From NCBI RefSeq assembly GCF_000003605.2, contig NW_003124442.1:6725-25452 (forward strand): a stretch of 18,728 nt of DNA, written 5' to 3'. Position 1 is the stretch's first letter. Each line of letters opens with the position of its first letter. Source of the stretch: Saccoglossus kowalevskii (lineage: Eukaryota > Hemichordata > Enteropneusta > Harrimaniidae). A program made the position numbers and the translations under genes. This document shows positions 1 through 10,974 of this stretch, piece by piece. The notes beneath the pieces are model-generated. The model was not told the DNA's origin. It saw only the letters and a program-made list of their open reading frames with translations, and searched no databases.

Positions 1-570
1 GACAGGGACAGTTGCTTAATTTTTTTATTAAATTGGTTATGCTTATTTTAAAATAGGGTTCCTTAGCTTTTCCTGCGTTTTGCTTGGGTGTTCACTAGTT
101 TCATCGTAGTTACATACCTCAGTGAACGCTACTTCATTCTAGTACAGGTAATTAATACCTTATACTAAAATATATTTGGATATTTAGAGTACTAGGGAAT
201 TCCAACTTATGGTCCGGTTAAACTTAAAATACACCACGAATATTCACTTTTGAGATATCATTTTTGGTATGTGTTGGTTCTTGGATATCTAAGCTTCGTC
301 GTCCTGTTTAGTAATTCGAACTTCCCAGTTTGCGTAAAAAGGGCGAGTTTTGCGATTTTGACATCGAAAATGCCTTTGCTTCATTATTTGCTGAGGGACG
401 GCCGCTTAGGTATGTGCTTTGTAACTTAAAGCACATGAACCTAACAACGTTAGGTAACAAACAAAAATGACGTTGTACTAAAGTCCAAAAAATAAGTTCA
501 AAATAAACGATTTACTCCCTCCCTTATTGTGACACTCTCAAATCAACTGATTTCTATTTCCCTCAAGAGT
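1..570. other. AT-rich non-coding stretch
   Basis: No frame holds a recognisable protein. The only structure seen is a pair of overlapping hairpins at 406-455 (listed separately). Nothing suggests an exon or promoter. Confidence 0.5.
406..455. repeat. Overlapping alternative hairpins
   Basis: TTAGGT with ATGTGCTTT (406-420) faces AAAGCACAT then ACCTAA (428-444) as a stem with a small bulge. The same ACCTAA also pairs with a second TTAGGT at 450-455 across a short loop, so the two stems exclude each other. This may simply be a relic of a palindromic transposon end; no function is claimed. Confidence 0.5.
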
Positions 571-765
571 CAAAATGGTATTTGCCTCCATTTTACCTAC
601 GACTGGAAAAATGTTTTTTTGCTTGACGTGTTCATTTGCCTTCAATTACGTTTCAGTGGCTGTCACTGTCGCATTCTGAGTCTTGCCGATAACATTTTGC
701 TTCAAATCCACGTAGCTATCGCCGAAAATTCAAGAAATCTGTCAAATCAAATTAGCATAACAATG
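571..765 (+). repeat. Arm 1 of a long-distance inverted repeat
   Basis: This stretch matches the reverse complement of 8411-8610 over about 195 bp with scattered substitutions and small indels. Shared blocks include TTGCCTCCATTTTA-like, TGACGTGTTCATTTG, CTGAGTCTTGCCGATA and ATTAGCATAACA-like. The copies are 7.6 kb apart in opposite orientation, so this is either one old repeat family inserted twice or the ends of one large element. The open frame at 529-807 has no recognisable protein and is probably chance. Confidence 0.75.
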
Positions 766-818
766 CGTTCGAAGGTTGTTGCTATTTTATACAGCTTTCC
801 ACACTAGTGCCACACCAC

Positions 819-845
819 ATAATAATGATAATAATAATGTTTATT
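819..845 (-). repeat. ATT-rich 3' tail of the LINE
   Basis: On the element strand the 3' UTR ends AATAAAC followed by ATT triplets with one interruption (ATTATTATTATCATTATTATG). A simple-repeat 3' end is typical of CR1/L2-type LINEs, in contrast to the poly(A) of L1. No clear target-site duplication was seen. Confidence 0.65.
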
Positions 846-985
846 CAACCTTTGTATCCGCAGTATGAAAACAGTAATACATATCTTTAAATTACATTCA
901 TCATTTCTTTTCTATATTGCCAAAAATCAGTTACATATTTCCTAATTAAAGCTGATGAGGTATTTCCCACATTTTCATTTATGTT

Positions 986-3900
986 CTATAGTGTATCACC
1001 AAAAAGAAAATTGAACCTATAATTCAACCCCCCTGAAAGAAAACTATTCATTAGTGTTGAAGATTCAACATTGTTTCTCAGTGAGGTTTCTAATGCTAAA
1101 TAAAATTCCTTTCTAATATGATTAGATGACCTACAAAGATAAAGTAGTAAATGTATTTTTTGCCCTGATTGCAGACTCCACAAATTCCATTACTCCTGTA
1201 ATTTTTCCATCCCATTTTGTTACCTTCAAGATCTAAAGAGTTTGGCCTAGTTTTAAAGACAAGGCAGATACCATGATGATCATAAGGATCCATTATGTAA
1301 TTTTCTTTTTTAAAGTTTCTTTTAATTCAGCAGTAGTGTTTTAATGATTTCACCTTCTCTAAATTGTTTGTAAACATGTTTATTTCATTTTCTTTACTGA
1401 TTTTGATAAAACGTCTTATCCATTTTGGAATTTGGGGTATTTCATTTCCATAGATATGATCCATGCTACCAGTCACTAGAATGTTTTCTACATATTCAGG
1501 CCAATTCCGAGGCAGTTTAACTTTGTTTTTATACTGATTATTCATTTCTTTAACAACTATTTTAGTATATCTATTGTTTTTCATTTTCTGAAGTCTATCC
1601 AGGTATTGAATCCGCACTCTATTTTGGATGTAATTCAAGTCTTCTCATCCTAAGTCCCCCAACACTGCAGGTCGTGCCACATTTCTGTTTACTTTGAATA
1701 AAAATTTCCCAAATTGGTACTGAATACTTTGTAATTTCTTTTCAACTTCTCTGCTATCCTGAAACCATATTCCACACCCATAATTCATTGATGGCATGAT
1801 TATGCTATGCCATAACACATCACCGTACACAAATCGATTAAAACTGTTGGTTAATTATTGATTTGCCACATGCTAAGATTGTCATTGCTTTTTTATAAAC
1901 TTCAGTAAATTGTGTATGATCATTCAGTGTTTTTGATATGGTTATGCCTAAATATTTGTACATTTTACTTTCTTTTAATGTTATATTTCCTAGTTTCCAA
2001 ATTGTGTCCTTTTTGTGGAGTTTCTTGCCAAAAATACATTATCTGTGACTTGGATTGGTTATAACTAATTTTCCATTTACTAGCGATCTGAGCTGCTATA
2101 TCAAGCATACTTTGAAGTTCACTTGCATCATTTGCTACTTAAGCTACATCATCTGCCCCCAAAAGCCCTGGAATTTGTTGTGTTCCTATCCTCACCCCTA
2201 GTTTTGATTAGGGGGCTTAAAACGCATCCTTGTTTTACACCTTCACTGGTTTAAAAGAATTCAGTCTCAATATCATTAAAATTGACCTTATTAAAAACAT
2301 TCTCGTACATGTCATCTATAATATTCCATAATTGTCATTGTATTCCTGCTTTCCACAAGGATACTCGCAAACCATCCCTCCAAACTCTATCAAACGCTTT
2401 TGAGAAATCGAGAAATGCCACATAAGTAGATTTCTTACTCTATTTCCTTAAGGACGCTATACCTTTGAGTGTAAACACATGATCCTCACATCTCCTATCT
2501 TCCCTAAAACCTCCTTGAATTTCTCCCAGGATGTTATTTTCTACAACAAATTTTCTTAACTTTGTTTCAATGACCTTACTGTAATTTTTTGAAACACAGG
2601 AATTTAGAGTGATACCTCTGTAGTTGTTGAGGTCTTTTGTATCACCCTTTATGTGGATTGGTTTTACAACATTTTGCTTTCTTTTAGAAAGGACTTAAAA
2701 AGTAGCATTAATGTCTGGGTTATTGTATCGCCACCATTCCTAATAAATTCATTGACGATTTCATCAGGACCACAAGCTTTTCCAGATTTGGTCAATTGTA
2801 TTGCTTTCAGAACATCGTCTTTTTTATATCTATAGTGTTAATTACTAGAGAGTTTGTATCAATTTCCTTTTTTAAAATATTATTTCTTATTAAATATAGT
2901 TCCTCACATATTTGATCATGAAAATTTGTTACATTATTAATTTCCCTATTCATCTTCCCTAAAGTATTCCAGTAATGTTTCAAGTTGTTCTTAATGACCT
3001 CTGGGTTTGTTGTTATGTTTTTACTTTTGGTTAAAATGTCATAAATGCATGTTTGGTTAGCATGATTTTTAAAGCCTTTCAAATTTTGACAAAACAGTTT
3101 CGATGACCTTCCTCCCCTTTTGGATAAGTCTATGTTGTGTTTCATTTTTGAATTAATTAATGTTTGTACTTTCTTTTTGTAGTCAATATAATTAGACCAT
3201 AGTTTATCTCTATCCTCCATTTTCCCTTGTTTTCCAGATACATTTGCAAAACTTCTGTATTCTCTACATGCTTTCTTTCTTTTATTTATGACATCTCCTA
3301 TCTCTTTGTCCCACCACTCTTTGCTTCTATTACTAACACGTTTCTTTCCGATACATTTGTTTGCAACTGTAATTAAACTAGTCTTCCAATCAAGCCATGC
3401 TATGTTTATATCTTTTCTACGGTTACATGTATCAATCTCCCAGTCCCCAAATATGTTTTCCTGGAAGGGTCCCCAGTCATGATTGTAAGTTATACTCCAT
3501 TTTTCTTTCTTTCTTTCTATGATTTGTGTGATAATTAGAAACCTGATTGAGGTGTAAAGTCAGATTTATAATCCACTATAAATTTCTTTGAGTTTTCTTA
3601 ATTTTTTTAGATAAAAAAATAATCGATTATAGAATGCTAATTATTTCTAAACCATGTAAATTTTCCTTCAGCACACTGTAAATTATTTGCCATAACCAGA
3701 TCTGAATCACAGCAAAACTGTATCAGTTTCTGGCCATTATAATTTTTTGTGATTTCACCATCTTTGAAAAAATCGCCTACTCTACAATTGAAATCACCCA
3801 TAATTAGAATATTATCATTGCCTTGGTCTTCCAGTGTTATTATGTCTACTAGTAATTGGTGATAAAGTTCACCTACCTTTAACAGGAAAGTATACAATGC

Positions 3901-4230
3901 ATATACACATTGTATCCTTATTCCCCTTAAACTTGATCTTGATCCATAAATCTTTGTCTGATTCCAGACATCCATCATCTAAAATTATAACTGAACTGTG
4001 AGTTAAAATACCTATGCCCCCTCCTTTTGTTGCACGTGGCGTCTGAATAAAGTTATAATCTGGTATTTGTAGTGCATTATCCTTTTTTGTAAAAGTCTCA
4101 CAAAGACCAAAAATTGAAATGTTGTTTACATGTAGGAGTTGTGCTACTTCTTGCTTCTTACTTTAATACCCCTGATGTTGTTGTATCCTATTTTTGTAAT
4201 TGTACTCTTACTAACTTTTTTGTCCTCTTT
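986..4230 (-). pseudogene. LINE ORF2: AP-endonuclease, reverse transcriptase, C-terminal zinc finger (frameshifted)
   Basis: The enzyme nicks target DNA and primes reverse transcription of element RNA. The endonuclease (about 4200-3637) starts with NNIRGIKVR-like, has a Glu in FGLCETF (about 4091-4105), then PRATKGGGIGIL and IMGDFNCRVGD. The terminal SDH motif is not readable. The RT is read across frames: GKACGPDEIVNEF (2750-2790), NNYRGITLNSC (about 2605-2635), FLDFSKAFDRVW with its catalytic Asp (2375-2418), EGVKQGCVLSP (2205-2245) and LLGADDVA (2147-2165), where the usual Y/F before ADD is Gly. A thumb region runs to about 1640. The tail has CGVC, then after a frameshift in an A-rich run IHLLLYLC (about 1195-1130), a C-C-H-C finger like that of CR1/L2 ORF2. 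It ends at the stop at 986. Many frameshifts and stops make it non-functional. Confidence 0.9.
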
Positions 4231-4281
4231 TCTCAAGCAGGCACGATCTTCTTGGCCATATGATCATTTCATAGTGGGCTG

Positions 4282-4386
4282 GCAGAATTTCATCTTATGT
4301 CCTTTTTCTTCACAGGAGTGGCATGTAATCTTCATACCATGTCTACAAACACGTTTAATGTGCCCCTTTTCTCTGCAGTTGAAACA
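4282..4386 (-). other. Two CCHC zinc knuckles at the C terminus of ORF1
   Basis: CFNCREKGHIKRVC and CHSCEEKGHKMKFC are both exact C-x2-C-x4-H-x4-C knuckles separated by seven residues, placed just before the ORF1 stop. They are expected to bind single-stranded nucleic acid. Confidence 0.92.
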
Positions 4387-5991
4387 TCCATGAGAGGGTT
4401 CATCAGTCATGTTATAATTCCGAATGTGTTTGACCTCCCGATATCCCTTGAAAATTGGTACATGAAAAGCAAAACTTTGAAGTAATCTAGCTGTGCCTCG
4501 AAAATTAAAATGGATATTATTATTGTATAAATATCGATCTCTAAACCCATTTTCAGCTTTTACAAAATGTTTATGTTCGATAAAAGTTGAAGCTGTCTCT
4601 TCTGCAATAGCTCTGAACTGTTGATTAATGAAGTCAACATACATGTGTATCTTGTCACCTCTTGGGCATATGCTAGATATGTATACCTTAATACCAGGGA
4701 ATGCATTCTTCACTAACTATATGGTTTCTTTGTACTCAATTATCATTGATTGTGTTGGTATGCCTCTCTTCTTGTCATTGGTGCCAACGTGTATTATTAT
4801 GTCATCAAAGTTCTTGATAGCATTCCTGTTTTTATACTTCAGTTTTTATATCTGGAATTACTGCTCCACTCATAGACCATACAGTTGTTGTATTTAAACG
4901 TTGTGTATCAATGTCACGTAACATAGAATCACCAACTATAATGATTTGTCGTGGTGCTGGGACTACATCTTTGTTATTCCCTGGGACACTTTGATTAGAT
5001 TTTGGGTTGTCAAGTGATTTTCGGTTTATTGTTGGCATAGATGGCATAGGTTTGCCTGTTGCATCTGGTTGCTTTTCTGTTGTTGTAGGGTAGTTGTCAC
5101 TAAAGGTACAAGAGCTGGTGATTGGTGTGTAATAGGAAGTGGTGGTTGAAACATGGGAGCTGGTGGCTGTTGCATTCTGGGAGGTAGTGCATGCGTTATG
5201 AGAGATGCTGGTTCTTTACTGATGGGTGGATCCTGCTGTACCACCGATGGCGAGAGTTGTTGTGGCAGTTCCTCCACGGGTAATACACTGTATATATTGC
5301 TAGTTTCAATAGGTGACACTGTGGGATGTTCATCTTTTACATATATTGTAGGATGATATGCTTGTTTTCTGCTTAGGGTTGTTTTTGCTCTTCTTTCACA
5401 GTAATTACATCTCTAGTAATTACATCAAATTTGGAATCCAGTAAGTCAAATTTGTACATAAACTCTCTCATGCATTTATTGATTTCAGCCATGTCAGAAT
5501 TTTGCTTAGAGAGATTTTTCTTGTGTCTTCCATTTGAACTTGAACACTTGACTTGACATCAGTGCAGTTGTCATGTAAAGATTTTATTTTTGTAGATAAT
5601 CCTATCAAGGTTATATTCATGTTCTCAACAGGAAGAATATTTGTATGATTGGAAACTGTCTGTTTTGTTGGCTGTGTTGGAGTTGTCGTGTATTTCCCGT
5701 CAAAAAAAATCACAGGCTTCATGGCGTAAAACTTTACTTTCATTATTACCACCAAGTTCAGGTGGTTGATCATCATCAGTTTTGATTATTTCATCTATCT
5801 TATCAAGAGTTTCATCTCCATTTGTAGTAAATTTGTTGTCATAGATGAAGTTTCCATAATGTTTTGGGGGCTGTGTTGTTCTTTTAGGACGGGTGTAACT
5901 ACTGGTAGTTTGAACATCAGTTGGTTGGTCTTCACATTTTTCTGGGGGTTCTAGAATTGGGTCAGTCTCCTTATCTTCATGAAGAATGTCA

Positions 5992-6139
5992 GGTGCACCA
6001 TGTTGCTGTAAATAGTACTTGGTATCATCCAGTGAATTAAATCTTTTATGTAAGCAAGGCTATATCCGTCAACTTGACTGCCAGCTGCCAACCAGCTTTT
6101 AAAAACTCCACATTCCCCTCCTCTGGCAACTGCATAATA
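5992..6139 (-). other. RNase H1-type RNA:DNA hybrid-binding domain within ORF1
   Basis: About 49 codons. Family hallmarks visible: Y-Y-A-V-A-R-G at the start, G-x-F-x-S-W, Q-V-D-G-Y-S, and the K-x-F-N-S-L-D-D element followed by Y-Y-L-Q-Q-H-G. The second half is one base out of frame with the first (slip near the AAAA at about 6045). In RNase H1 this fold binds the minor groove of RNA:DNA hybrids; in a LINE ORF1 it could bind the reverse-transcription intermediate, which is inference. Confidence 0.8.
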
Positions 6140-6460
6140 ACTATAAGAGCTCTTATTGGTCTTGTCTTTGATTTTTTGGTTGTCACCATTTTGCTTGTTG
6201 TGTTCATTATTACATAGCTGACTAGGATTCACATGTCATTATTCATAACACATATATTAATGCTGATTGAACGGTCTTCTTCAGGTATGAGTGAAGTCAC
6301 TGGTGGTAGTGGAGAAAGTACATACATACTGGTATTCTGTATTCCCTCCGAATCATCTGGTATACAAGTACAGAGATTATCAACAACTTTGTTACATTGT
6401 TTATTTCTTTTGTCTTGGCCCTCTTTGTCTTTCGTTGAATTTTTTTATTTGGGTAGCCAT

Positions 6461-7953
6461 CTTTGTTCCCTTGTCCCTGTCTTCTCGTACTTCTTTGTTT
6501 TTGGTAATGGACAGAAATATTACTCAGTTCACTTCATTCACACTTGAATAGTAACCAAAAGACAGACTGATGTATTGTGTAGCTAGATCACTATTTCTCT
6601 AACCAAGATCCTTATGTAAGACTGCAGTCTGAATTGTTGTAACTCCAATAGTGTAAAGTCACTTCAATGTACACAAAACTCAGGGTTTTATGTTTTTCAG
6701 CCTTTTAGGTCTTTTCCCTTCTACACCACTCAAGAGATCTTCACCAATGGTTCTTCACACATTCATGTTGATGTCAGCAGTTAGTATAGTATCATAATAT
6801 GTCAAGAAAAGGTGGTAAATTTGATACAAGTCTAGAGCGATGTTGCTAGTCATATTAAGACCAAACGTCAACATCAAGAACTAAAACATTTAAACCTTTG
6901 TTGGGAAACTCACGTGTAAATTGCGTTTATAAGTCGTGTTCCATAAATTGCATTTTACAGTCCCTCAAGTTTGTTCCAAAGACTGTAGTCGCTCCAGAGA
7001 TAACCAGAACATTGATTCGTTTCAAAAACGTTTGTCATTAAATTCACGTTTAAAAAGTTTTTGTCCTTTGTGAATTGATGATAAGCAAACAATCATGGTA
7101 GATTGGCCCCGACTTTCTGTTGATCGCAAACGCAAGGGAGATAAAACTCGATTTTCATAGACGCAGGTCGTTTAGATCGGACGGTTACTTTTGTTTCAGG
7201 TACGTTGTTGTTGAATATAGAACATGTTCAAGCCAAAAATTGTAGCAATAATGTTCACGTCGCTGTACGTTAAAACAAACTCGAGCTTGACAACATTCAC
7301 TTACCGACCTCTAAGATTGGTGATTTGATTCCTGACCGGGATAGCTGCATTTAGTGTTCATTTCTATACAATATAAAATCATATCGATGCTGTGGGCGGC
7401 GAAGGCTGACAGATTGTTTTGCTTCTGTGGCCGGCTCTCATGGCACGGGCAACTGACATTAGCTGACTTTTTTTTACTATTCTGACGTTGTCTGGGCTGG
7501 ATATAACAGTTAGACCAGGGCTAGACATTGACAAGTAAGTAGGTTGGTACTAGTAAACAGCCCAGGACATATATAGAAGTCTGAATCAGTTAGGCCCTGA
7601 AAATAGCATCATCGCACAGGATTCCATTAATGAACGAAGTTCACATAACAATCTTATGCCTACAAATCATCCCATAATTATTGACAAGTTGTTACTAGCT
7701 TATACTAAAACAAGCCGGTAGGCTAGTTGGCGATCGGCTCTGCTCAAAAAACAAGCAACATGTTTTCGGCTGTTGCCTCGGTAGGCACCGGCCATCGTAT
7801 ACGAAGTTCGCCAAAAAAACACTCAGTCTTTAGAAGTCACTATATTTTATTGCTAGGACGTGTTCTGCTGGTAAATTTATTATTTCCAACCGTTTTGCAA
7901 TAGTTGAAGGCAGCATTTACAGTTCATTCAAAGTTCAAAGTTGCCTTGGGATT
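6461..7953. other. Unassigned stretch between LINE and the next repeats
   Basis: Possibly holds the 5' UTR of the minus-strand LINE close to its left edge (up to about 6600-6800). No protein domain, RNA gene or clear repeat was recognised on either strand. Confidence 0.4.
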
Positions 7954-8108
7954 ATGTTGTTACAGTGTAAAAATGTCGGCGCCGGTGATCTTTTACTGAT
8001 GTGCAGGCATTGTAGCCAAAATAAAAAGCATGATCATTTGAACACGGCTATAATTACAAAACTGGTAGGAGGTAATAAATTTGGGGCGAAAGTATTCAAA
8101 AATCAGTT

Positions 8109-8340
8109 CTTGGCTGTTGCAATGACAGTGGTGGGCCATGATTTTTTCCAATTAGTGACGGTACGACCTACCCGTTAAGTATCACAGAGGAGTTAAAAGT
8201 CGTTTGAGGTAAATTTTCTCAGTAATGAAAATAGACATAAGAAAAAACAAACAGTATATTTTTGCCTACACCCAAACTAAGTATAATGACCGTTTTGGCT
8301 ATTGCCATAAAAACGGTGGGCCATAATTTGTGTTCAGATT
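8109..8340 (+). repeat. Degenerate direct repeat, about 187-bp period
   Basis: TTGGCTGTTGCAATGACAG followed by GGTGGGCCATGATTT (from 8109) recurs as TTGGCTATTGCCATAAAAAC followed by GGTGGGCCATAATTT (from 8296). Similarity fades after about 40 bp, so only two eroded units are visible. The open frame at 7954-8178 crosses the first unit and shows no recognisable protein. Confidence 0.55.
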
Positions 8341-8410
8341 TTACAACCTAACTACAGTGAAGGTGTGATTTGCCTGCCAAGTTTGAACCAAATCGGCTCA
8401 GCCAAAAAAC

Positions 8411-8610
8411 AGTGTTATGCAAATTAGCTTTAGTTGAAAATTCGAGCTTTCTCGACGATAAGTACGTGAATTTGAACAAAAATGATATCGGCAAGACTCA
8501 GAGTACGACAGCGACAGCACTGAAACGTTATTGAGACAAATGAACACGTCATGCAAAAAAGACTGTTTTGAGTCGTGGCGTAAAATGGAGGCACATAGCA
8601 TTTTGATGCT
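8411..8610 (-). repeat. Arm 2 of a long-distance inverted repeat
   Basis: This is the reverse complement partner of 571-765. It lies about 450 bp upstream of the plus-strand gag-like ORF, so it could be the leader or terminal repeat of that retroelement family, with 571-765 a second copy in the opposite direction. That link is inference. Confidence 0.75.
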
Positions 8611-9046
8611 TGACGATGGATGAAGGGCTGTTTGGCAACAACCGCAAACGTATCCGTGTCCAGCCATTGGACACGTAGAGGTCAAAATACGCGTTCTATT
8701 TTTACGTTCTAAATTCCGCTTCACCCCTTCCAGAATGTTCTACTTTGCAGCCTAATCGCAGGTTTTTTCGAAAAACGTCGAAAAAAACACAAGAATTAGT
8801 AGAAATGTTCCTGTTTTGGGCGGATTATTGATAGAGAATAATGTCTTTATTACAAAAATGCTGAAAAACCGTGGGTTTTTGCCTTAGTTATTTTTTTATT
8901 GGCGAAAAACTGCGAACTCGGCAAATTTGGTTTCACCCAGCGACACCGATGCCAGCTGACTGTGGATGAAGCATGCATCACATCGTTTCCACTACAAGAT
9001 AAGTTAACTGAAACGCAAACTGATCCATAGTTGGAGTTTAACAACA
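8611..9046. other. Non-coding leader upstream of the gag-like ORF
   Basis: No recognisable protein on either strand. It may be the 5' untranslated part of the retroelement whose gag begins near 9065. Confidence 0.35.
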
Positions 9047-9064
9047 TCTCAGGACAGAAAAGAT

Positions 9065-9950
9065 ATGCTGGAGGCTCTTCGTCAAGAAAACGAACAACTG
9101 CAAATTGAATTACAAATCGAGGCAGAAATGGCCAAAAACGAAGCTCTCAAAAGCAAAGCCAAGAAAACATGCAGTTCTAAATCCAAAGTGAACATTGTTG
9201 ACATAAAAAAGACAGTAGTGTAAAGAAAAAGTGCATAAAGCAAAGAAAAAGTTGCAAATGGTAAAAACCTATAGCTCAACCGATTTTGAATTTGGTCAGT
9301 CAACAACATCATCTTCAGATTCCAATGGAGATACCAGAACCACCGATACAAAAGTTAGGAAACTAGCTTATGATGTATTTCACCCCAAAATAAATAAAAA
9401 GAAGCCAAAATCAGGTGCTGCAAGAAAGTCTACTGATCAAGTGTTGTACATAGTTCCATGGCCCCATGAGTTTACAAGTAAACTGGCTACACATGGTTCA
9501 AATACGGATGAGTTGCCATACAACCAACTGACCCTCCCAGCATTGGCAAGGGGCGAAATTTACATCATCTTTCACCAAGAGCCTGAACAAAACAAACAGC
9601 TAAGAGCCCGCCACCTTACTGACTTACTGCACTTGTGTGAGTTGTATATTTGGAGCGAAGTCCGCAGTTACCATGCCGAAGTACTGAAGGAAATAGAGAG
9701 AGGTTTACAAGAATGAAACAGTGACTTTTCACATATTAAGGCAAGATGTCTCTTTACTAGGCAGACTAGCAGCATAAGAGATCAGACATGCTACTGTGGC
9801 AACTTCAAAAAGGGGCAGTGCAGGCATGGGAGTGATCATCAAAACCAGGCTGGTGAGACAGAGTACCATATTTTCCGCCCGTGTTTGTTCATATGCAAAG
9901 TCAAGGCCACACATTCAGCCAAGGACTGCCCACACAAAACAAAGGAATGA
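9065..9950 (+). pseudogene. gag-like ORF1 of a Ngaro/DIRS-like retroelement
   Basis: An N-terminal Glu/Lys-rich coiled coil (MLEALRQENEQLQIELQ, 9065-9223) stops at 9221; the protein resumes in another frame from about 9222, so small indels separate the pieces. The main part has DQVLYIVPWPHEF, YNQLTLPALARGEIYIIF, an Arg/Leu helix LTDLLHLCELYIW and EIERGLQE, then an in-frame TGA (9714-9716). The same frame continues NSDFSHIKARCLF and a Cys/His-rich finger: CYCGNFKKGQC, GSDHQ, a Cys pair in CLFIC, HSAKDC (about 9790-9940), stopping at 9948. The order (coiled coil, WPHE block, IE-x-G helix, finger) resembles gag proteins next to tyrosine-recombinase retroelement RTs of aquatic invertebrates, from memory. 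The TGA probably replaces a Trp codon. Other retroelement types are not excluded. Confidence 0.65.
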
Positions 9951-10635
9951 CAACAACGTACCAATATACAAAATAGTAGTGATGGACATTAATCACGATC
10001 CCAGCAGTACCATCACCGATACCTCAATTGTATTACCCCCTCATAAACATTTTGTCTCCGCATTGGACTTGGTCTCCCAGGGCCACACAAATACATCACT
10101 TCACAATCGTGTTCCTGCGTTGGACTTGATCTCCCAGGACCACACAAATACATCACTTCACAATCGTATCCCCGCGTTGGACAGCGCCACCGAAGAGCAA
10201 ACCATAGTTACCTCGTATGGAATGTGTATCCCCTCGATGGATACCAACACCATTGTCTCACATAACAGTAAAACACCAGACCAATCTATTGCGCACTACA
10301 GTCAAAATACCCACAAGGACACAGGAAATGATATTGTAGGGTCTAACGAGGTTACGCCAAATCGTTTTAACTATCCATTTTACACTGTACAAAACATTAC
10401 AAAAAAACACCTTTATTTAACCAACACCAGCATTATCGAGCCACCAACTATCAGCTAGCCACCAACATCCACATTGAATTTTGACTTCTTGTGCAAAGCA
10501 TACACAGTTATCGTGCAATCCGGCAAGCCAAACTACCAGGATCAGCTTATCAGTTTACTTTTTAAGATTCCTCTTGCACCTCATCTTAATCTCCATTGTA
10601 TTTTGTCTTTTCAGTCCATGGGGTTTATAAATTGA
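9951..10635 (+). pseudogene. N-terminal fragment of the retroelement ORF2 with internal repeats
   Basis: A frame open to 10458, different from the gag frame and overlapping its end, is read here from NVPIYKIVVMDI onward. It contains a 19-residue repeat (ALDLVSQGHTNTSLHN and ALDLISQDHTNTSLHN) and a Ser/Thr/Asn-rich, low-complexity linker. After the stop at 10456-10458 the same frame continues to a TGA at 10633 with LNFDFLCKAYTVIVQS, NYQDQLISLLFKIPL; the YQ-x-L-I-x-x-L-x-x-x-x-x-IP pattern recalls the short block preceding the RT of Ngaro/DIRS-like ORF2. The RT itself is absent, so the element is 3' truncated. The upstream open frame from 9796 to 9950 is only the shadow of the gag finger. Confidence 0.45.
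10059..10185 (+). repeat. 57-bp in-frame tandem repeat
   Basis: TTGGACTT occurs at 10063 and 10120, and TTGGAC at 10177, exactly 57 bp apart. The two full units differ at only a few bases and encode 19 residues each; a third copy decays after ALDS. Near-identity suggests duplication later than most of the decay of the element. Confidence 0.85.
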
Positions 10636-10948
10636 AGATGTGTGAAACTACACTCATAGACAAGAATGATGAGAAGCTGAGAAGAGACGAGTGAGCCATC
10701 TGAGGATAAATATTAAATACAAATCGAGTCCAAAGCGAAATAATTTTAATTGTATTTACTATTTTGAACAGATTTTAATAGCAAAAGTTTTCCTGACCAT
10801 GTGCCTTACCATGTTCAAGAGATTAATTTTACTATTTTATAAACTTATATTCTAATATGTACTAATATGTTCATTATGCAAATAAAAATTATTAAAAAGA
10901 CGTTTTTGTATGTTGATGTATGCATGAGCTCTTGGGTACCTATCATGT
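10636..10948. other. AT-rich non-coding stretch
   Basis: No protein, RNA gene or repeat was recognised between the truncated retroelement and the (AAT)n tract. Confidence 0.4.
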
Positions 10949-10969
10949 ATAATAATAATAATAATAATA
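10949..10969. repeat. (TAA)n microsatellite
   Basis: Seven TAA-type triplets in a row. It could be a plain microsatellite or the simple-repeat tail of a LINE. Confidence 0.85.
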
Positions 10970-10974
10970 CGCAA

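Larger units (their letters stand above)
819..6460 (-). mobile_element. CR1/L2-type LINE retrotransposon, near full length, degraded
   Basis: Two consecutive retrotransposon ORFs lie on the minus strand: ORF1 with an SGNH esterase and CCHC knuckles, then ORF2 with AP-endonuclease, RT and a C-terminal zinc finger. The 3' end is taken at the ATT-rich tail (819-845), which follows AATAAA on the element strand. The 5' end is uncertain. The best ORF1 start is an ATG at 6460 with purine at -3 and G at +4, and a 5' UTR may reach further. Esterase-bearing ORF1 is known from CR1-group LINEs, which supports that placement; the exact clade needs an RT tree. Many frameshifts and stops show it is inactive. 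Confidence 0.9.
4264..6460 (-). pseudogene. LINE ORF1: RNase H1-type hybrid-binding domain, coiled coil, SGNH esterase, two CCHC knuckles
   Basis: ORF1 proteins bind element RNA and act as chaperones; the esterase function is unproven. Reading from 6460: a basic start MATQIKKFNERQRGP, a low-complexity stretch, then YYAVARG, GVFKSW and QVDGYS (6139-6060) and, after a one-base shift near 6045, KRFNSLDDTKYYLQQHG (to about 5992). This matches the RNase H1 N-terminal (caulimovirus VI-type) fold. A heptad-rich coiled coil follows (about 5620-5390), then a Pro/Gln-rich linker (about 5320-5050). The SGNH domain has IIIVGDSMLRDI (4914-4945), HVGTND (4774-4795) and NNNIHFNFRG (4496-4525), where the usual Asp three before His is Asn. 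Two C-x2-C-x4-H-x4-C knuckles end it (4386-4282), with stop at 4264. At least five frameshifts break it. Confidence 0.85.

Noticed and set aside
5153-5356. Cys/Gly-rich plus-strand frame that looks like a small secreted peptide
   Set aside because: It is the complement of the Pro/Gln-rich linker of LINE ORF1.
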